DNA of 64,000 nucleotides from a bacterium. GTDB lineage: Bacteria; Actinomycetota; Acidimicrobiia; Acidimicrobiales; CATQHL01. The notes under the pieces are model-generated. The model made no database searches and was not told the DNA's origin. It saw nothing but the letters and a program-made list of their open reading frames with translations. Below are positions 1-8,896 of this stretch, piece by piece. The translations under genes were made by a program, and so were the position numbers. The first letter of the stretch is position 1; every line of letters begins with the position of its first letter. The stretch is from NCBI GenBank assembly GCA_026708055.1, contig JAPOVS010000038.1, forward strand, positions 1-64,000, read 5' to 3'.

Positions 1-672
1 CGCTGTACTGCGCCGAGCCGCCCGTGGGCACCATCACAGTCTTGGAACCCGTTGAGACGCCGTAGTCGCCGCGCTGGGTGACGGTCACCGAGACCGCCAG
101 CGGGGCCTTGGGCGCGGGGCTGGCGCTGACGGTGAAGGAGGCATTGCCGCCCTCGGTTATCCCACTGCCGGCGAGCACGCTGATCTCAGGGGTCGGGGTG
201 GGCGTCGGATCGTCATCGTCGGAGACGGTGACCGATGCCGCGCCCTGGGACGGGGAGACGGTGTAGCCGCTGCCGGTGTTCGCCGTGAGGGTGACCGCGC
301 CGTCTTCCTCGTCGCTACCGTCGTCCACCGTGGCCACGGCATGGCTGACGCTGCCGCTTGTGGGTATGGTCACCGTCTGCACCCCCGTTGAGACGCCGTA
401 GTCGCCGCGCTGGGTGACGGTCACCGAGACCGCCAGTGGGGCCTTGGGCGCGGGGCTGGCGCTGACGGTGAAGGAGGCATTGCCGCCCTCGGTTATCCCA
501 CTGCCGGCGAGCACGCTGATCTCAGGGGTCGGGGTGGGCGTCGGATCGTCATCGTCGGAGACGGTGACCGATGCCGCGCCCTGGGACGGGGAGACGGTGT
601 AGCCGCTGCCGGTATTCACCGTGAGGGTGACCGCGCCGTCTTCCTCGTCGGCGGCGTCGTCCACCGTGGCGA
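1..672 (-). repeat. Two near-identical 336-bp tandem units (recent Calx-beta repeat duplication)
   Basis: The stretch around 61-340 recurs 336 bp further on, around 397-676, with only a few substitutions. 336 bp is 112 codons, exactly one Calx-beta-like unit of the protease. The five other units in the gene are clearly diverged, so this pair is the youngest duplication. Confidence 0.85.
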
Positions 673-3600
673 CGGTGTGGCTGACGCTGCCGCTGGTGGG
701 GATGATCACGGTCTTGGAACCGGTTGTACCCGGCGCGGCGTAGTCGCCCGTCTGGCCGATCGCGACGCGCACGGTCAGCGGTGCCGCGGGCGCGGGGTCG
801 GCGGTCACAGCGAAAGCGGCAGAGCCGCCCTCGGTTATGCCGGTGCCTGCGGTGACGCTGATCCGGGGGGTCGGCGTCCGGCTTCGCGCGTCGTTGTCGT
901 AGACCACGGCGCCGGCCGAGATGCGGGACCGCGAGACGGTGTAGCCGCTGTCTCGTGCCACCATGACGATGATCATGCCGTTCGATTCGGCGACGGCGTC
1001 GTCGTCGGTGGCGACGCTGTGCCGCGCCGAGCCGGAGACGGGGATGGTCACCTGCTGGACGCCGGCGGCTCCCGGCGCCACATGGTCCCCGATCTGCAGC
1101 ACTTGCAGAGAGACCGTCAGCGGAGACGAGGGCGCGGGGCTGGCGGTGACGGTGAAGCGCGCGTCGTCGCCCTCGGTCAGGGAGACGGCGACGGCGGTGA
1201 CGCCGACCTCCGGCCCTGACGTGTCGTTGTCGGCCACGGCCACCGTGGCCGCGCCCTGCGACGACGAGACCGTGTAGCCGCTGCCCGCATTCAGGGTGAC
1301 GGTCACCGAGCCGTCGGGCTCGTCGGCGCTGTCATCCACCGTGGCGACGGTGTGGCTCACCACGCCGCCGATGGGGATCGTCACCGTCTGCCCGCCCGTC
1401 GCCACGCCGTAGCTGCCCGTCTGCACAACGGTCAGCGACACGGTCAGTGGAGCGGACGGGGAGGGAGTTGCGATGAACCTGAAGGAGGCGCTGCCGCCCT
1501 CGGTCACGCCGGGGCCGGCGGTGACGCTGACCACCGGAGGTGGCCGGTCGTCGTCCGCGACGGCCACGCTGGCCGCGCCGTGCGTGGCGGAAACGGAGTA
1601 GACCTGCCCCGTGCTGAGCATCGCACTGATGGCGCCGCGGTCCTCGCCAAGGGAGTCGTCGATGGTCGCCACGGAGTGCTGGACAGCGCCGCTCACCGGT
1701 ATCGTCACCGTCTGCGCGCCCATTGTTCCCGCCGCGGCGTAGTCCCCCCGCTGGAAGACCATCAGCGAGACGCGCATCGGCGCCGTCGGCGCCGGGTCGG
1801 AGGAGACGGTGAAGACCGCGTCGCCGCCCTCGTCGATGGCACCGCCGGCGGTGATGCTGACCACCGGTTCATTGTCCGACACGGCCACGCTGGCCGCGCC
1901 GTGAGTGGCGGACACGAAGTAGCCCTGCCCCGGGTTGAGCATCGCGCTGATGGAGCCGTCGGCCTCGCCGGTGGAGTCGTCGGCAGTCGCCACGGAGTGC
2001 TGGACGGCCCCGCTCGTCGGGATCGTCACCGTCTTTGCGCCGACGGCGCCCGTCGCCGCGTAGTCCCCCCGCTGGGAGACCGTCAGCGAGACCGTCAACG
2101 GGGCCGCCGGCGCCGGGTCGGAGGAGACAGTGAAGACCGCGCTGGCGCCTTCTGTCACAGCGCTGCCCGCCGTGATGCTGACCTCTGGCCCTTGCTGCGC
2201 CGGTGCCGCGTTCTGCACACCGGTCGTCGTGAGCGTGAACGGTCCGGTCCTCCCATTTTGTCGGGTGGTCGCCTCGATGGTGTAATCCCCGGTGGGCAGC
2301 GACTGGCTGATCCGCGCGTCTCGGAGATGGCCGCTGTTATCGTCGGAGTGCAACCACGGGCCGGTTCGTTGTCCCCGCCCGCTCCGCAGGTAGAGGTACG
2401 TATCTCGTATTGGGGCATCGAGGTCGATCGTGACTTGGCGCTGCTCGTCCAGACTGAAGTTGTAGAAGTGGCTGTGTGCGCCGACGTTGGTGGACGGGCA
2501 GACTCCGTACCATCTCCCCTGGACAGTCCCTTCGCCGGTCAGGTCTGTCACGCAACCGACCTCGGGCAGGCCGGTGCCGGGCAGTCGGGCGAACCCATGA
2601 CCCCATTCGTTGTCCGGGCCCTCGGCGCCGTGATCGGCTGCATTGGCCTTGAGATAGTCGGCCACCTGTGTGGGCGTGAAGGCGGGGTTCCGCTGCAGCA
2701 CGAGGGCGGCCAGACCGCCGAGGTGCGGTGCCGCTGCGCTGGTGCCGCAGAAAGGTCGGCTGCCGTAAGAGCCCAGCGAGACGGACCCGCAGCCGAGGGC
2801 GACAAGGTCGGGCTTCATCCGCCCGTCGGGCGTGGGGCCGCGGCTGCTGTAGGTCGCAAGATGAAAAGAACCGAATGTCGGGGCATTCCTCAGTTCCATG
2901 GCGCCGACGGCCAACATCCCCGGACTGGCGCTGTCAGCGGGCGTCATGATGCTGTGGTGCGTGGTGTGATACTCCAGCGGCCGCCACCCCCATGTCCCCA
3001 ATTGCAGCCATGACGGCGCCGCGCTGGCGCCCTTCTTCGTGACGAAGACGGCATACTCGCCCGCGGGACCCTCGTAGTCCACTATCGCCTCATACGGATA
3101 GTCCGTCGACCCGCCGCCCTGGCCGTCCGCACTCGCCGCCACCACTCGAAAGTCATTCTGGCTGTCGGGACGATACAGCAGCCCCAGGTCCAGGTCCTTG
3201 GCCGCGCCGCCCCAGGTGTCGTCCCAGCGCAGGAAGATCGTCATGCGGACTGGGCCGGCGAACCACCGCGCCTGGGTCTCGTCTCTGACGGCGTTGCGAG
3301 GCCCCCACTCGTGATAGCCGTTCATGTCGGTGTCCTTGAATGAGCCGTACCAACCGTGCCCCGCCCCGTTGCCGGCCGCGTTCACCCAGACGATCCCGTT
3401 GTCGGTCGCCCACTTGACGGTGTTCAACGGGCTCGGCGTGAGCGGCGACGTGCCGTCGGCGGCGCCGTGGAAAGTCCAGCCGATGGAATAGACGATCACC
3501 TTCACGCCCTGGGCGTGCATCCATTCGACCGCCCGCTGAAGGTCGGCCCAGGTGGAAGCGTTGGAGATGTACAGCGACGCCCGTGGGGCCATGTCCATCA

Positions 3601-4480
3601 CCGTCTCCGCAACCCGGGTGCCGTGCTGAACTCCCCCCGGCCGGTCGCAGTCGGCCAGATCGAACGTGGCGCTTCCGGGGCCGGGGAAGCACAGTCCTTT
3701 CACGGTCCGCGGCAGCCCGACCCCCATCAAGGCGCGCAGACCAGTGAAACCGTCCGCCCCCCATCTCCTGACGCCGTTGCGGTCCTTCGGCCTCGAGACC
3801 GCATCGATCACGCCGATCTTGACGCCCTGCCCCTCGTACCCCGCGGCATGCCACCGGCCGGCCTGGTGCACAGGCACGCCCTTGGTGAAGACATTGTCCA
3901 GCAGCCGTCGCGGCGTGGGCATCTCGCGCACGCGCGCCACCCCGGTCTGCTCCGCCAGCGACGCCAGCAGCCCCGGCGGCAGCTCGACCTCCAGGTAGTT
4001 GGAGAGGGCGTTGGCCGGTGTGATGCCATGCCCGGCCAGAAACTCGACGACCTCGTCCTGGTTGCCGTCGAGCTGGATCGTGAGCAGCATCGGCTCACTC
4101 GAGTTCAAGGTCGAGTTGGTGCCGCCCGGTGGCGTCGGCGGCCCCGCGCCCTCGGTCATGTCCGTGTTAGGTGGACCCCCCCCTTCAGCGCCGTATTGAC
4201 GAATGTCGGCGGCGACCGCGAGCGCGCTGAGCTGCGAGCCGAGATTGGGATAGGTCTGACCTGAGTCGGATGGGGACATCTCCGGGTCGAGGGTGTCAGG
4301 CAGCAAGCCCTCGTCCGGCGGCGTTGGATCCTCCGCGGTCGAGGAGCTGGAGACGTCCTCGGCCTGGGGCTGCGCCGCAGCGTCGCCGGAACCTGGAGCG
4401 AACACGGCGATGGCCACAACCAACGCCACCGCGGCACGCGGAGTCCGTAGACGAATCGCAACGCGGAGAATCGCCTCCAA
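1..4480 (-). CDS. Secreted subtilisin-like serine protease with Calx-beta-like repeats (C-terminus off window)
   Basis: The open frame runs from 4480 leftward past position 1, so the C-terminus is missing. I chose a TTG start because AGGAGG (4487-4492) lies 6 nt upstream and a signal peptide follows (Arg-rich start, then a hydrophobic stretch at about residues 15-30). Peptidase S8 motifs are visible: Asp in VIDAVSR (about residue 222), His in HGTR (about 282), oxyanion Asn in AAGN (about 368) and the nucleophile in GTSAAAPH (about 579). A pre-peptidase C-terminal-like beta domain follows (about 647-757). From about residue 763 there are at least seven repeats of about 105-118 residues, each starting like VSxTAGxxxTEGG and containing VTIP, HxVATxDD and GYTVS blocks, as in Calx-beta domains. 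It is probably exported and cell-surface or extracellular. The class E sortase at 11955 could anchor it if the missing C-terminus carries a sorting signal; that is inference. Confidence 0.88.
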   Translation of the reverse strand, partial: MEAILRVAIRLRTPRAAVALVVAIAVFAPGSGDAAAQPQAEDVSSSSTAEDPTPPDEGLLPDTLDPEMSPSDSGQTYPNLGSQLSALAVAADIRQYGAEGGGPPNTDMTEGAGPPTPPGGTNSTLNSSEPMLLTIQLDGNQDEVVEFLAGHGITPANALSNYLEVELPPGLLASLAEQTGVARVREMPTPRRLLDNVFTKGVPVHQAGRWHAAGYEGQGVKIGVIDAVSRPKDRNGVRRWGADGFTGLRALMGVGLPRTVKGLCFPGPGSATFDLADCDRPGGVQHGTRVAETVMDMAPRASLYISNASTWADLQRAVEWMHAQGVKVIVYSIGWTFHGAADGTSPLTPSPLNTVKWATDNGIVWVNAAGNGAGHGWYGSFKDTDMNGYHEWGPRNAVRDETQARWFAGPVRMTIFLRWDDTWGGAAKDLDLGLLYRPDSQNDFRVVAASADGQGGGSTDYPYEAIVDYEGPAGEYAVFVTKKGASAAPSWLQLGTWGWRPLEYHTTHHSIMTPADSASPGMLAVGAMELRNAPTFGSFHLATYSSRGPTPDGRMKPDLVALGCGSVSLGSYGSRPFCGTSAAAPHLGGLAALVLQRNPAFTPTQVADYLKANAADHGAEGPDNEWGHGFARLPGTGLPEVGCVTDLTGEGTVQGRWYGVCPSTNVGAHSHFYNFSLDEQRQVTIDLDAPIRDTYLYLRSGRGQRTGPWLHSDDNSGHLRDARISQSLPTGDYTIEATTRQNGRTGPFTLTTTGVQNAAPAQQGPEVSITAGSAVTEGASAVFTVSSDPAPAAPLTVSLTVSQRGDYAATGAVGAKTVTIPTSGAVQHSVATADDSTGEADGSISAMLNPGQGYFVSATHGAASVAVSDNEPVVSITAGGAIDEGGDAVFTVSSDPAPTAPMRVSLMVFQRGDYAAAGTMGAQTVTIPVSGAVQHSVATIDDSLGEDRGAISAMLSTGQVYSVSATHGAASVAVADDDRPPPVVSVTAGPGVTEGGSASFRFIATPSPSAPLTVSLTVVQTGSYGVATGGQTVTIPIGGVVSHTVATVDDSADEPDGSVTVTLNAGSGYTVSSSQGAATVAVADNDTSGPEVGVTAVAVSLTEGDDARFTVTASPAPSSPLTVSLQVLQIGDHVAPGAAGVQQVTIPVSGSARHSVATDDDAVAESNGMIIVMVARDSGYTVSRSRISAGAVVYDNDARSRTPTPRISVTAGTGITEGGSAAFAVTADPAPAAPLTVRVAIGQTGDYAAPGTTGSKTVIIPTSGSVSHTVATVDDAADEEDGAVTLTVNTGSGYTVSPSQGAASVTVSDDDDPTPTPTPEISVLAGSGITEGGNASFTVSASPAPKAPLAVSVTVTQRGDYGVSTGVQTVTIPTSGSVSHAVATVDDGSDEEDGAVTLTANTGSGYTVSPSQGAASVTVSDDDDPTPTPTPEISVLAGSGITEGGNASFTVSASPAPKAPLAVSVTVTQRGDYGVSTGSKTVMVPTGGSAQYS

Positions 4481-4486
4481 TCCGTT

Positions 4487-4492
4487 CCTCCT
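4487..4492 (-). promoter_or_regulatory. Shine-Dalgarno AGGAGG deciding a TTG start
   Basis: A perfect AGGAGG lies 6 nt before the TTG at 4480. No ATG or GTG in frame is better placed ahead of the signal peptide. Confidence 0.75.
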
Positions 4493-4529
4493 GTATCGAT
4501 AAGTCGCTGTCGCCGGGCGCAGGCTAACT

Positions 4530-4552
4530 GTGACAACCCGAGAGGTTGTCAC
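4530..4552 (-). terminator. Perfect 9-bp hairpin at the end of the ccm operon
   Basis: GTGACAACC (4530-4538) pairs with GGTTGTCAC (4544-4552) around a 5-nt loop. It begins 2 nt after the stop of the last ccm gene and precedes the protease gene on the same strand. There is no T-run, so it could be a terminator for the ccm transcript or an operator for the protease. Confidence 0.5.
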
Positions 4553-4554
4553 AA

Positions 4555-5715
4555 CTAGCCGCTCTGCGCGGCGGCTCGGACCTCTTCGGCGAGGCGGGCG
4601 CCCTCGTCCAGCAGGCCGGCGGGGGCCGGGAGTGTGGCCAGATGGTCGAGGTCGGCGAGGGCGTCGTCGAAGAGACCCAGGCGGGCCAGGGCCAGGCCCC
4701 GCCAGAAGCGGGCCTCGGGGTTGTCGGGGGACAGCTCGACGGCCCGGTCCAGGGCACGCATCCCCTCGGCCAGCAGGTCCTCGAAGGCGGCGAAGTCCGA
4801 CCGGGTCAGCAGCGCGCCGCGGCCCACCAGCGCCGCCACGTTGGTGGGGTCGGCCGCCAGGGCGCTGCCGAACAGCCGGGCGGCCAGCACCACCTGCCCG
4901 TCGTCGGCCAGCAGGCGGGCGGCGGTCGCCATGTCGTCGGACGTGGCGCCGGCCAAGAGTGTCTCGACGGCAGCCGTGTCGCCGGCCTCGGTGGCGGCGG
5001 CGAGGCGGCCCGCCAGGATCCGCTCGCGCAGCTCGTAGGACGCCACGAGCTCCACCATGATGGGCGCCGGGTCGAGGCCGTCGAAGACGTCGAGATGGGC
5101 GGCGGCCGCCTCCAGCCAGCCCAGGCGGATCGCCACGACGGCGCCGAAGACCCTGGCGTCGGGATACCGCGGATCGGTCGTGACCGCCGTCTCCAGACGC
5201 TCGGCGGCGGAGGGCAGGTCGCCCCGCAGGAAGTCCAGCCAGCCCCACCAGGCCAGCGCCTCGGCGCTGGAAGGTTGGGCGGCCACCACCGCCGCGTAGA
5301 TCTGCTCGGCCTCGGCGAAGCGGCCGGCGGCCATGTGCTCCTGCGCCTCGAAGAGTTGGCCGCGGGTGCTCTGGCGGATGTCGCCGGTGGCGGTGTCAAG
5401 CGACGAGCGGCTGCCGAGCGCCGACGCCAGCCCCACCCCCAGCCCGCCGCCGACCATGGCCACGATCACCAGAACCGCGACCACGCGGCGCCAGTTTCGC
5501 GGCGACCGAGCCGGGCGGGCCGCGGCGGAGCGGTCCGAAGCGAACCCGGCCGCGGCCCCGCGGCGGCGCACGGCTGCGACGCGTTCGGCGTAGAGCGTCG
5601 AGAGCGAGCGGTAGTCGCCCTCGCTGATGTCGCCGGCGGACCGCTCGGCGTCCAGGTCGTCGAGCGATCGCTCCAGGAACTCCAGCTCCTCCCGGTCGGC
5701 GTCGTGGTCGCTCAC
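4555..5715 (-). CDS. ccmI: CcmI/CycH-type TPR protein, last gene of the ccm operon
   Basis: This 386-residue protein starts with GTG. It has a soluble, acidic and coiled N-terminus (about 1-50), one transmembrane helix (about 78-100) and then Ala-rich tetratricopeptide-like helices to the C-terminus (for example around AGRFAEAEQIYAAV). In System I cytochrome c maturation, the CcmI/CycH TPR domain binds apocytochrome c and delivers it to the CcmF-CcmH lyase. The start is 4 nt after the ccmH stop, so it is co-transcribed. TPR proteins are generic, and the CcmI assignment rests largely on position. The N-terminal domain is also consistent: canonical CcmI has membrane helices and a zinc-ribbon-free linker before the TPRs, although here only one helix is seen. 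Confidence 0.72.
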   Translation of the reverse strand: MSDHDADREELEFLERSLDDLDAERSAGDISEGDYRSLSTLYAERVAAVRRRGAAAGFASDRSAAARPARSPRNWRRVVAVLVIVAMVGGGLGVGLASALGSRSSLDTATGDIRQSTRGQLFEAQEHMAAGRFAEAEQIYAAVVAAQPSSAEALAWWGWLDFLRGDLPSAAERLETAVTTDPRYPDARVFGAVVAIRLGWLEAAAAHLDVFDGLDPAPIMVELVASYELRERILAGRLAAATEAGDTAAVETLLAGATSDDMATAARLLADDGQVVLAARLFGSALAADPTNVAALVGRGALLTRSDFAAFEDLLAEGMRALDRAVELSPDNPEARFWRGLALARLGLFDDALADLDHLATLPAPAGLLDEGARLAEEVRAAAQSG

Positions 5716-5719
5716 GGCA

Positions 5720-6235
5720 TCACCGCCAGCGCCGGAAGGCGAATCCGAGTGCCGCGGCGGCGGTGACGCCGACGGCGGCGGGGAGGATCCAGACCAGGCT
5801 GCCGAACCCGGTGGACGGCGGCGTCAGCAGGATCGCCTCCCCGTAGAGGGTGGCGTAGGCGGTCCTGATCTCGTCGTCGCTCTGACCGGCGTCGACGCGC
5901 CGGGCGATGTCGGCGCGGATCTCCCGCGCCACCGACACGTTGGACTCCGCCACCGACTCGCCGGCGCACTGCGGGCAGCGCAGGGTGCGGGCGATGGCGG
6001 CGGCCCGCTCGGCATCGCTCGGCGTGCCCCGGTCGTCGAGCGACCCGAAGGTCAGCAGGACCGCCAGGGCCACCAGCGCCAGCCCCCAGCCCAGGCGGCG
6101 GGAACGCGCCCGCCGGTCCCCGTGTCCGGATTCCGGCCTTCGCCGGAATGACGACGCCCCCGGGTCGCCGCCATCGGGTTCGGGGGCCCGGCCGACGGAT
6201 TCCGACGGCGGAGGGACGATTCCGGAGGTGCTCAT
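5720..6235 (-). CDS. ccmH: Cytochrome c maturation protein CcmH
   Basis: This is a 171-residue protein. It has an N-terminal membrane helix (about 48-64), the family motif LRCPQC (Cys87 and Cys90), the block YGEAILLTPPS and a C-terminal helix (about 147-166). CcmH reduces or holds the apocytochrome CXXCH cysteines for haem ligation by CcmF. The ATG at 6235 overlaps the ccmG stop (ATGA), indicating translational coupling. Oddly, residues 29-36 (SFRRRPES) in the cytoplasmic tail are encoded by a dispersed dRS3-like palindrome (6130-6149), and the same peptide appears in ValS. CcmH proteins usually have a short N-terminal signal/anchor, so the tail of about 45 residues is an extension. Confidence 0.9.
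   Translation of the reverse strand: MSTSGIVPPPSESVGRAPEPDGGDPGASSFRRRPESGHGDRRARSRRLGWGLALVALAVLLTFGSLDDRGTPSDAERAAAIARTLRCPQCAGESVAESNVSVAREIRADIARRVDAGQSDDEIRTAYATLYGEAILLTPPSTGFGSLVWILPAAVGVTAAAALGFAFRRWR
6130..6149. repeat. dRS3-like palindrome inside ccmH
   Basis: The 8-bp arms ATTCCGGC and GCCGGAAT surround a 4-nt centre. The same 20-bp palindrome occurs at 41787, 41922, 42057, 42192 and 44138. It resembles the dRS3 family of Neisseria (ATTCCC arms), which is established as a dispersed repeat and integration target. Confidence 0.8.
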
Positions 6236-6837
6236 GGTGCGGTCCCGGCGGGATCGGCGAGGGCCTCCAGAGCGGCGATGCGACTGTCGAGCTGGTCGGC
6301 GGTCACCCCGGTGGCGCCGACGAGCTTGTCCACCACGTAGCCGGCCGGCGACACCAGGTAGGTCTCGGGCACGGCGGTCACGCCGTAGTCCACGGGCACC
6401 GAGCCGACGTCGCCGGCCAGCACCGGCCAGTCGCCGCCGGCGCGCTCGAAGAAGCCGCGGACCGCCTCGGGCGAGTCGTCGAAGGCCACCGTCACCACGA
6501 TGGCGTCGCCGATGGCGTGGCGCTCGCTGAAGGCGACCAGCTCGGGGTGCTCGATGATGCAGCCGGTGCACCAGGTGGCGAAGAAGTTGACAACCACCCA
6601 GCGGCCGCGGTGGTCGTCGAGGTCGAAGAAGTCGCCGCCGAGCGTCGGGCCGCTGATCGGCGGCGCCGGCTTGCCGACCGCGGAGCGCCCGATGAGCGTG
6701 CCCCGCTGGGGATCCCCCGCCGCCAACACCGCCACGAGAATCGCCGTGACCGCGGCCACCGCCAGCGCCACGAGGGCCACCGACCGCGCCCTGGGGCGGC
6801 GGGACCGGCCGCCTTCGGCAACCATCTCGGCGCTCAC
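6232..6837 (-). CDS. ccmG: Thioredoxin-like thiol-disulfide oxidoreductase CcmG/DsbE
   Basis: This is a 201-residue protein with an N-terminal membrane anchor (about 20-40) and a periplasm-type thioredoxin fold of the TlpA/DsbE class. The redox motif is WCTGC (Cys90 and Cys93), followed by the cis-Pro region AVPETYLV. In System I, CcmG keeps the apocytochrome haem-binding cysteines and CcmH reduced. The GTG start at 6837 overlaps the ccmF stop (GTGA); an in-frame ATG at 6825 is the alternative. The stop overlaps the ccmH start. Confidence 0.92.
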   Translation of the reverse strand: MSAEMVAEGGRSRRPRARSVALVALAVAAVTAILVAVLAAGDPQRGTLIGRSAVGKPAPPISGPTLGGDFFDLDDHRGRWVVVNFFATWCTGCIIEHPELVAFSERHAIGDAIVVTVAFDDSPEAVRGFFERAGGDWPVLAGDVGSVPVDYGVTAVPETYLVSPAGYVVDKLVGATGVTADQLDSRIAALEALADPAGTAP

Positions 6838-8849
6838 GGCGACCCGCCTCCCTGCCCTCCGGGGCGGGGAGAACCCGTCGCCACGCCTGCAGGAGCCTCG
6901 ACCGGTGCCGAATCGTCCAGCGCCGAGGTGGGGGCGGTGGGACGGCGTCGCCGGCCCGGGAAAGCCGCCAGCACGATGCCCACCAGCATCACCGCGCCGC
7001 CCACCCAGAGCCACACGATCAGCGGCTGCACCGTGATCCGCAGCACCAGGCTCCCGCCGGTCTCGGACGGGAGGCGCACCATCGACAGCTGCACGTCGCG
7101 GCGCGCCGATGTCAGGGTGGCGGGGTGGCCCACCACCTGCCCCCGCAGCGTGTAGCGGCTGATGGCGGGGGCTGCGCAGCAGGCACCGTCGACGGCGATC
7201 TCGGCGCGCACCTCGAGGCGCTCGTCGTGGACCACCTCCCGCACGCCCACGAAGCTGAACTCCTGGCCGGCGAACCGCACCGCCTGGCCCTCGCTGAGGG
7301 CCAGCTCGGCCTGCTGCAGGTAGGACCCGCTGGCCGCCAGTCCGACGGCGATGACAACCACCCCGATGTGGGTGACCATGCCGCCGTTGGCGCGCCCCAG
7401 CAGGCCCCGCCAGCCCTGGCGCCGGGACGCCAGGACAAGCTGCCGGGCCGCCGCCCCGCCGGCGAAACCCCCCAGCGCGAACGCCACCAGCGGCGCCGGC
7501 CCCCGGGCGCCCAGCCCTACCGCCACCGCCAGGGTGCCGACCCCGCACCACATCGGCCACAGCAGGCGCCGACCCAGCAACTCCGTCGAGGCCTTGCGCC
7601 ACGGCAGCACCGGGGCGGCGGCCATCAGGAACAGCAGCAGCATGCCCAGCGGCATCGTCATGCGCTGGAAGTACGGCCCCCCGACGCTGAGCCGCTCGCC
7701 GGAGACGGCCTCGGCGACCAGCGGGAAGACCGTGCCCAACAGCACCACGGCGGCGAAGAGGGCGAACAGCAGGTTGTTGGCCAGGAAGGTGCCCTCGCGG
7801 CTGAAGAACGAGTCGAACCGCCCGGGGGCGCGCAGCCGGTCGCCCCGCCAGCCGATCAGCAGCACGCAGGCGGCGGCCACCACCCCGAAGAAACCCAGGA
7901 TCGCCGGGCCGATGCCGGAGGCTGTGAAGGAGTGCACCGAGTCCAGCACCCCCGAGCGGGTGATGAAGGTGCCGAGGATCGTGAGCGAGAACGTGGCGCA
8001 CACCAGCGACAGGTTCCAGACCCGCAGCATGCCCCGCCGCTCCTGCACCATGGCCGAGTGCAGGTACGCCGTCGCGGTCAGCCAAGGCAGCAGCGAGGCG
8101 TTCTCCACCGGGTCCCACGCCCAGTAGCCGCCCCAGCCCAAGGTGTCGTAGGACCACCAGGCGCCCAGCACGATGCCGGCGGTGAGGAATCCCCAGGCGA
8201 ACAGCGACCAGCGGCGCGTCTCGGCCAGCCAGTTCTCGTCGGTGCGGCCCAGGGCGAGGGAGGACACGGCGAACGCGAACGGCACCGTGAAGCCCACGTA
8301 GCCCAGGTACAGCATCGGCGGGTGCACCGCCATGAGCGGGTTGTCCTGCAGCAGCGGGTTGGGGCCGGGCCCGTCATAGCCCGGCGGCGGGTCGAAGGCC
8401 ACGAACGGGTCGGCGGGTCCGACCATCAGGCCGAAGAAGAACAGCACCACACCCAGCGCGCACATCAGCGCGCAGACGACCAGCGGGTCGTCGCCGCGCC
8501 GCCGGAAGCGCACCGAGGCGGCCACCACGAATCCCGCCAGGACCAGCCCCCAAAGCAGGATCGAGCCCTCCAGTGCCGCCCAGGCGGTGGCGACGTTGAA
8601 CAGCGGGGCGGTGGCCGAGCTGCCGTTGTCCGCCACGTAGGCGACGGTGAAGTCCCGGTTGACGAGCGCCCGCTCCATGGCCGAGAAGGCCAGGGCGGCA
8701 CCCACCAGCACCAGCCAGAGCAGGCCCCGCCCGATCGCCAGGAAGATGCGGTCACGCCGCCACAGGCCCAGCCCGAAGGACACCAGGGCGGCGAAGGCCG
8801 CGGCGACCGCGATCGCGATGCCCAGGTCGCCGAGTATGAGGTTGCTCAC
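6834..8849 (-). CDS. ccmF: Haem lyase subunit CcmF
   Basis: This 671-residue polytopic membrane protein is close to the usual length of about 650. The tryptophan-rich haem-handling signature WGGYWAWDPVEN lies around residues 239-250, with the MAVHPPMLYLGY block (His about 176) and FITRSGVLDSVHSF following. CcmF receives haem from CcmE and forms the thioether bonds with CcmH/CcmG. It starts with GTG, and its 3' end overlaps ccmG by 4 bp. There is a 47-bp gap to ccmE upstream, the largest inside this operon. Confidence 0.96.
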   Translation of the reverse strand: MSNLILGDLGIAIAVAAAFAALVSFGLGLWRRDRIFLAIGRGLLWLVLVGAALAFSAMERALVNRDFTVAYVADNGSSATAPLFNVATAWAALEGSILLWGLVLAGFVVAASVRFRRRGDDPLVVCALMCALGVVLFFFGLMVGPADPFVAFDPPPGYDGPGPNPLLQDNPLMAVHPPMLYLGYVGFTVPFAFAVSSLALGRTDENWLAETRRWSLFAWGFLTAGIVLGAWWSYDTLGWGGYWAWDPVENASLLPWLTATAYLHSAMVQERRGMLRVWNLSLVCATFSLTILGTFITRSGVLDSVHSFTASGIGPAILGFFGVVAAACVLLIGWRGDRLRAPGRFDSFFSREGTFLANNLLFALFAAVVLLGTVFPLVAEAVSGERLSVGGPYFQRMTMPLGMLLLFLMAAAPVLPWRKASTELLGRRLLWPMWCGVGTLAVAVGLGARGPAPLVAFALGGFAGGAAARQLVLASRRQGWRGLLGRANGGMVTHIGVVVIAVGLAASGSYLQQAELALSEGQAVRFAGQEFSFVGVREVVHDERLEVRAEIAVDGACCAAPAISRYTLRGQVVGHPATLTSARRDVQLSMVRLPSETGGSLVLRITVQPLIVWLWVGGAVMLVGIVLAAFPGRRRRPTAPTSALDDSAPVEAPAGVATGSPRPGGQGGGSP

Positions 8850-8896
8850 CGTCGGGCCGGTCCCAACCTCAAGTGCCCAACTTCAAGAGGCCGAAC

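Noticed and set aside
677-3013. Long plus-strand open frames over the protease gene
   Set aside because: Arg/Gly/Ala/His-rich translations without motifs; the minus frame has catalytic motifs, a signal peptide and domain repeats.
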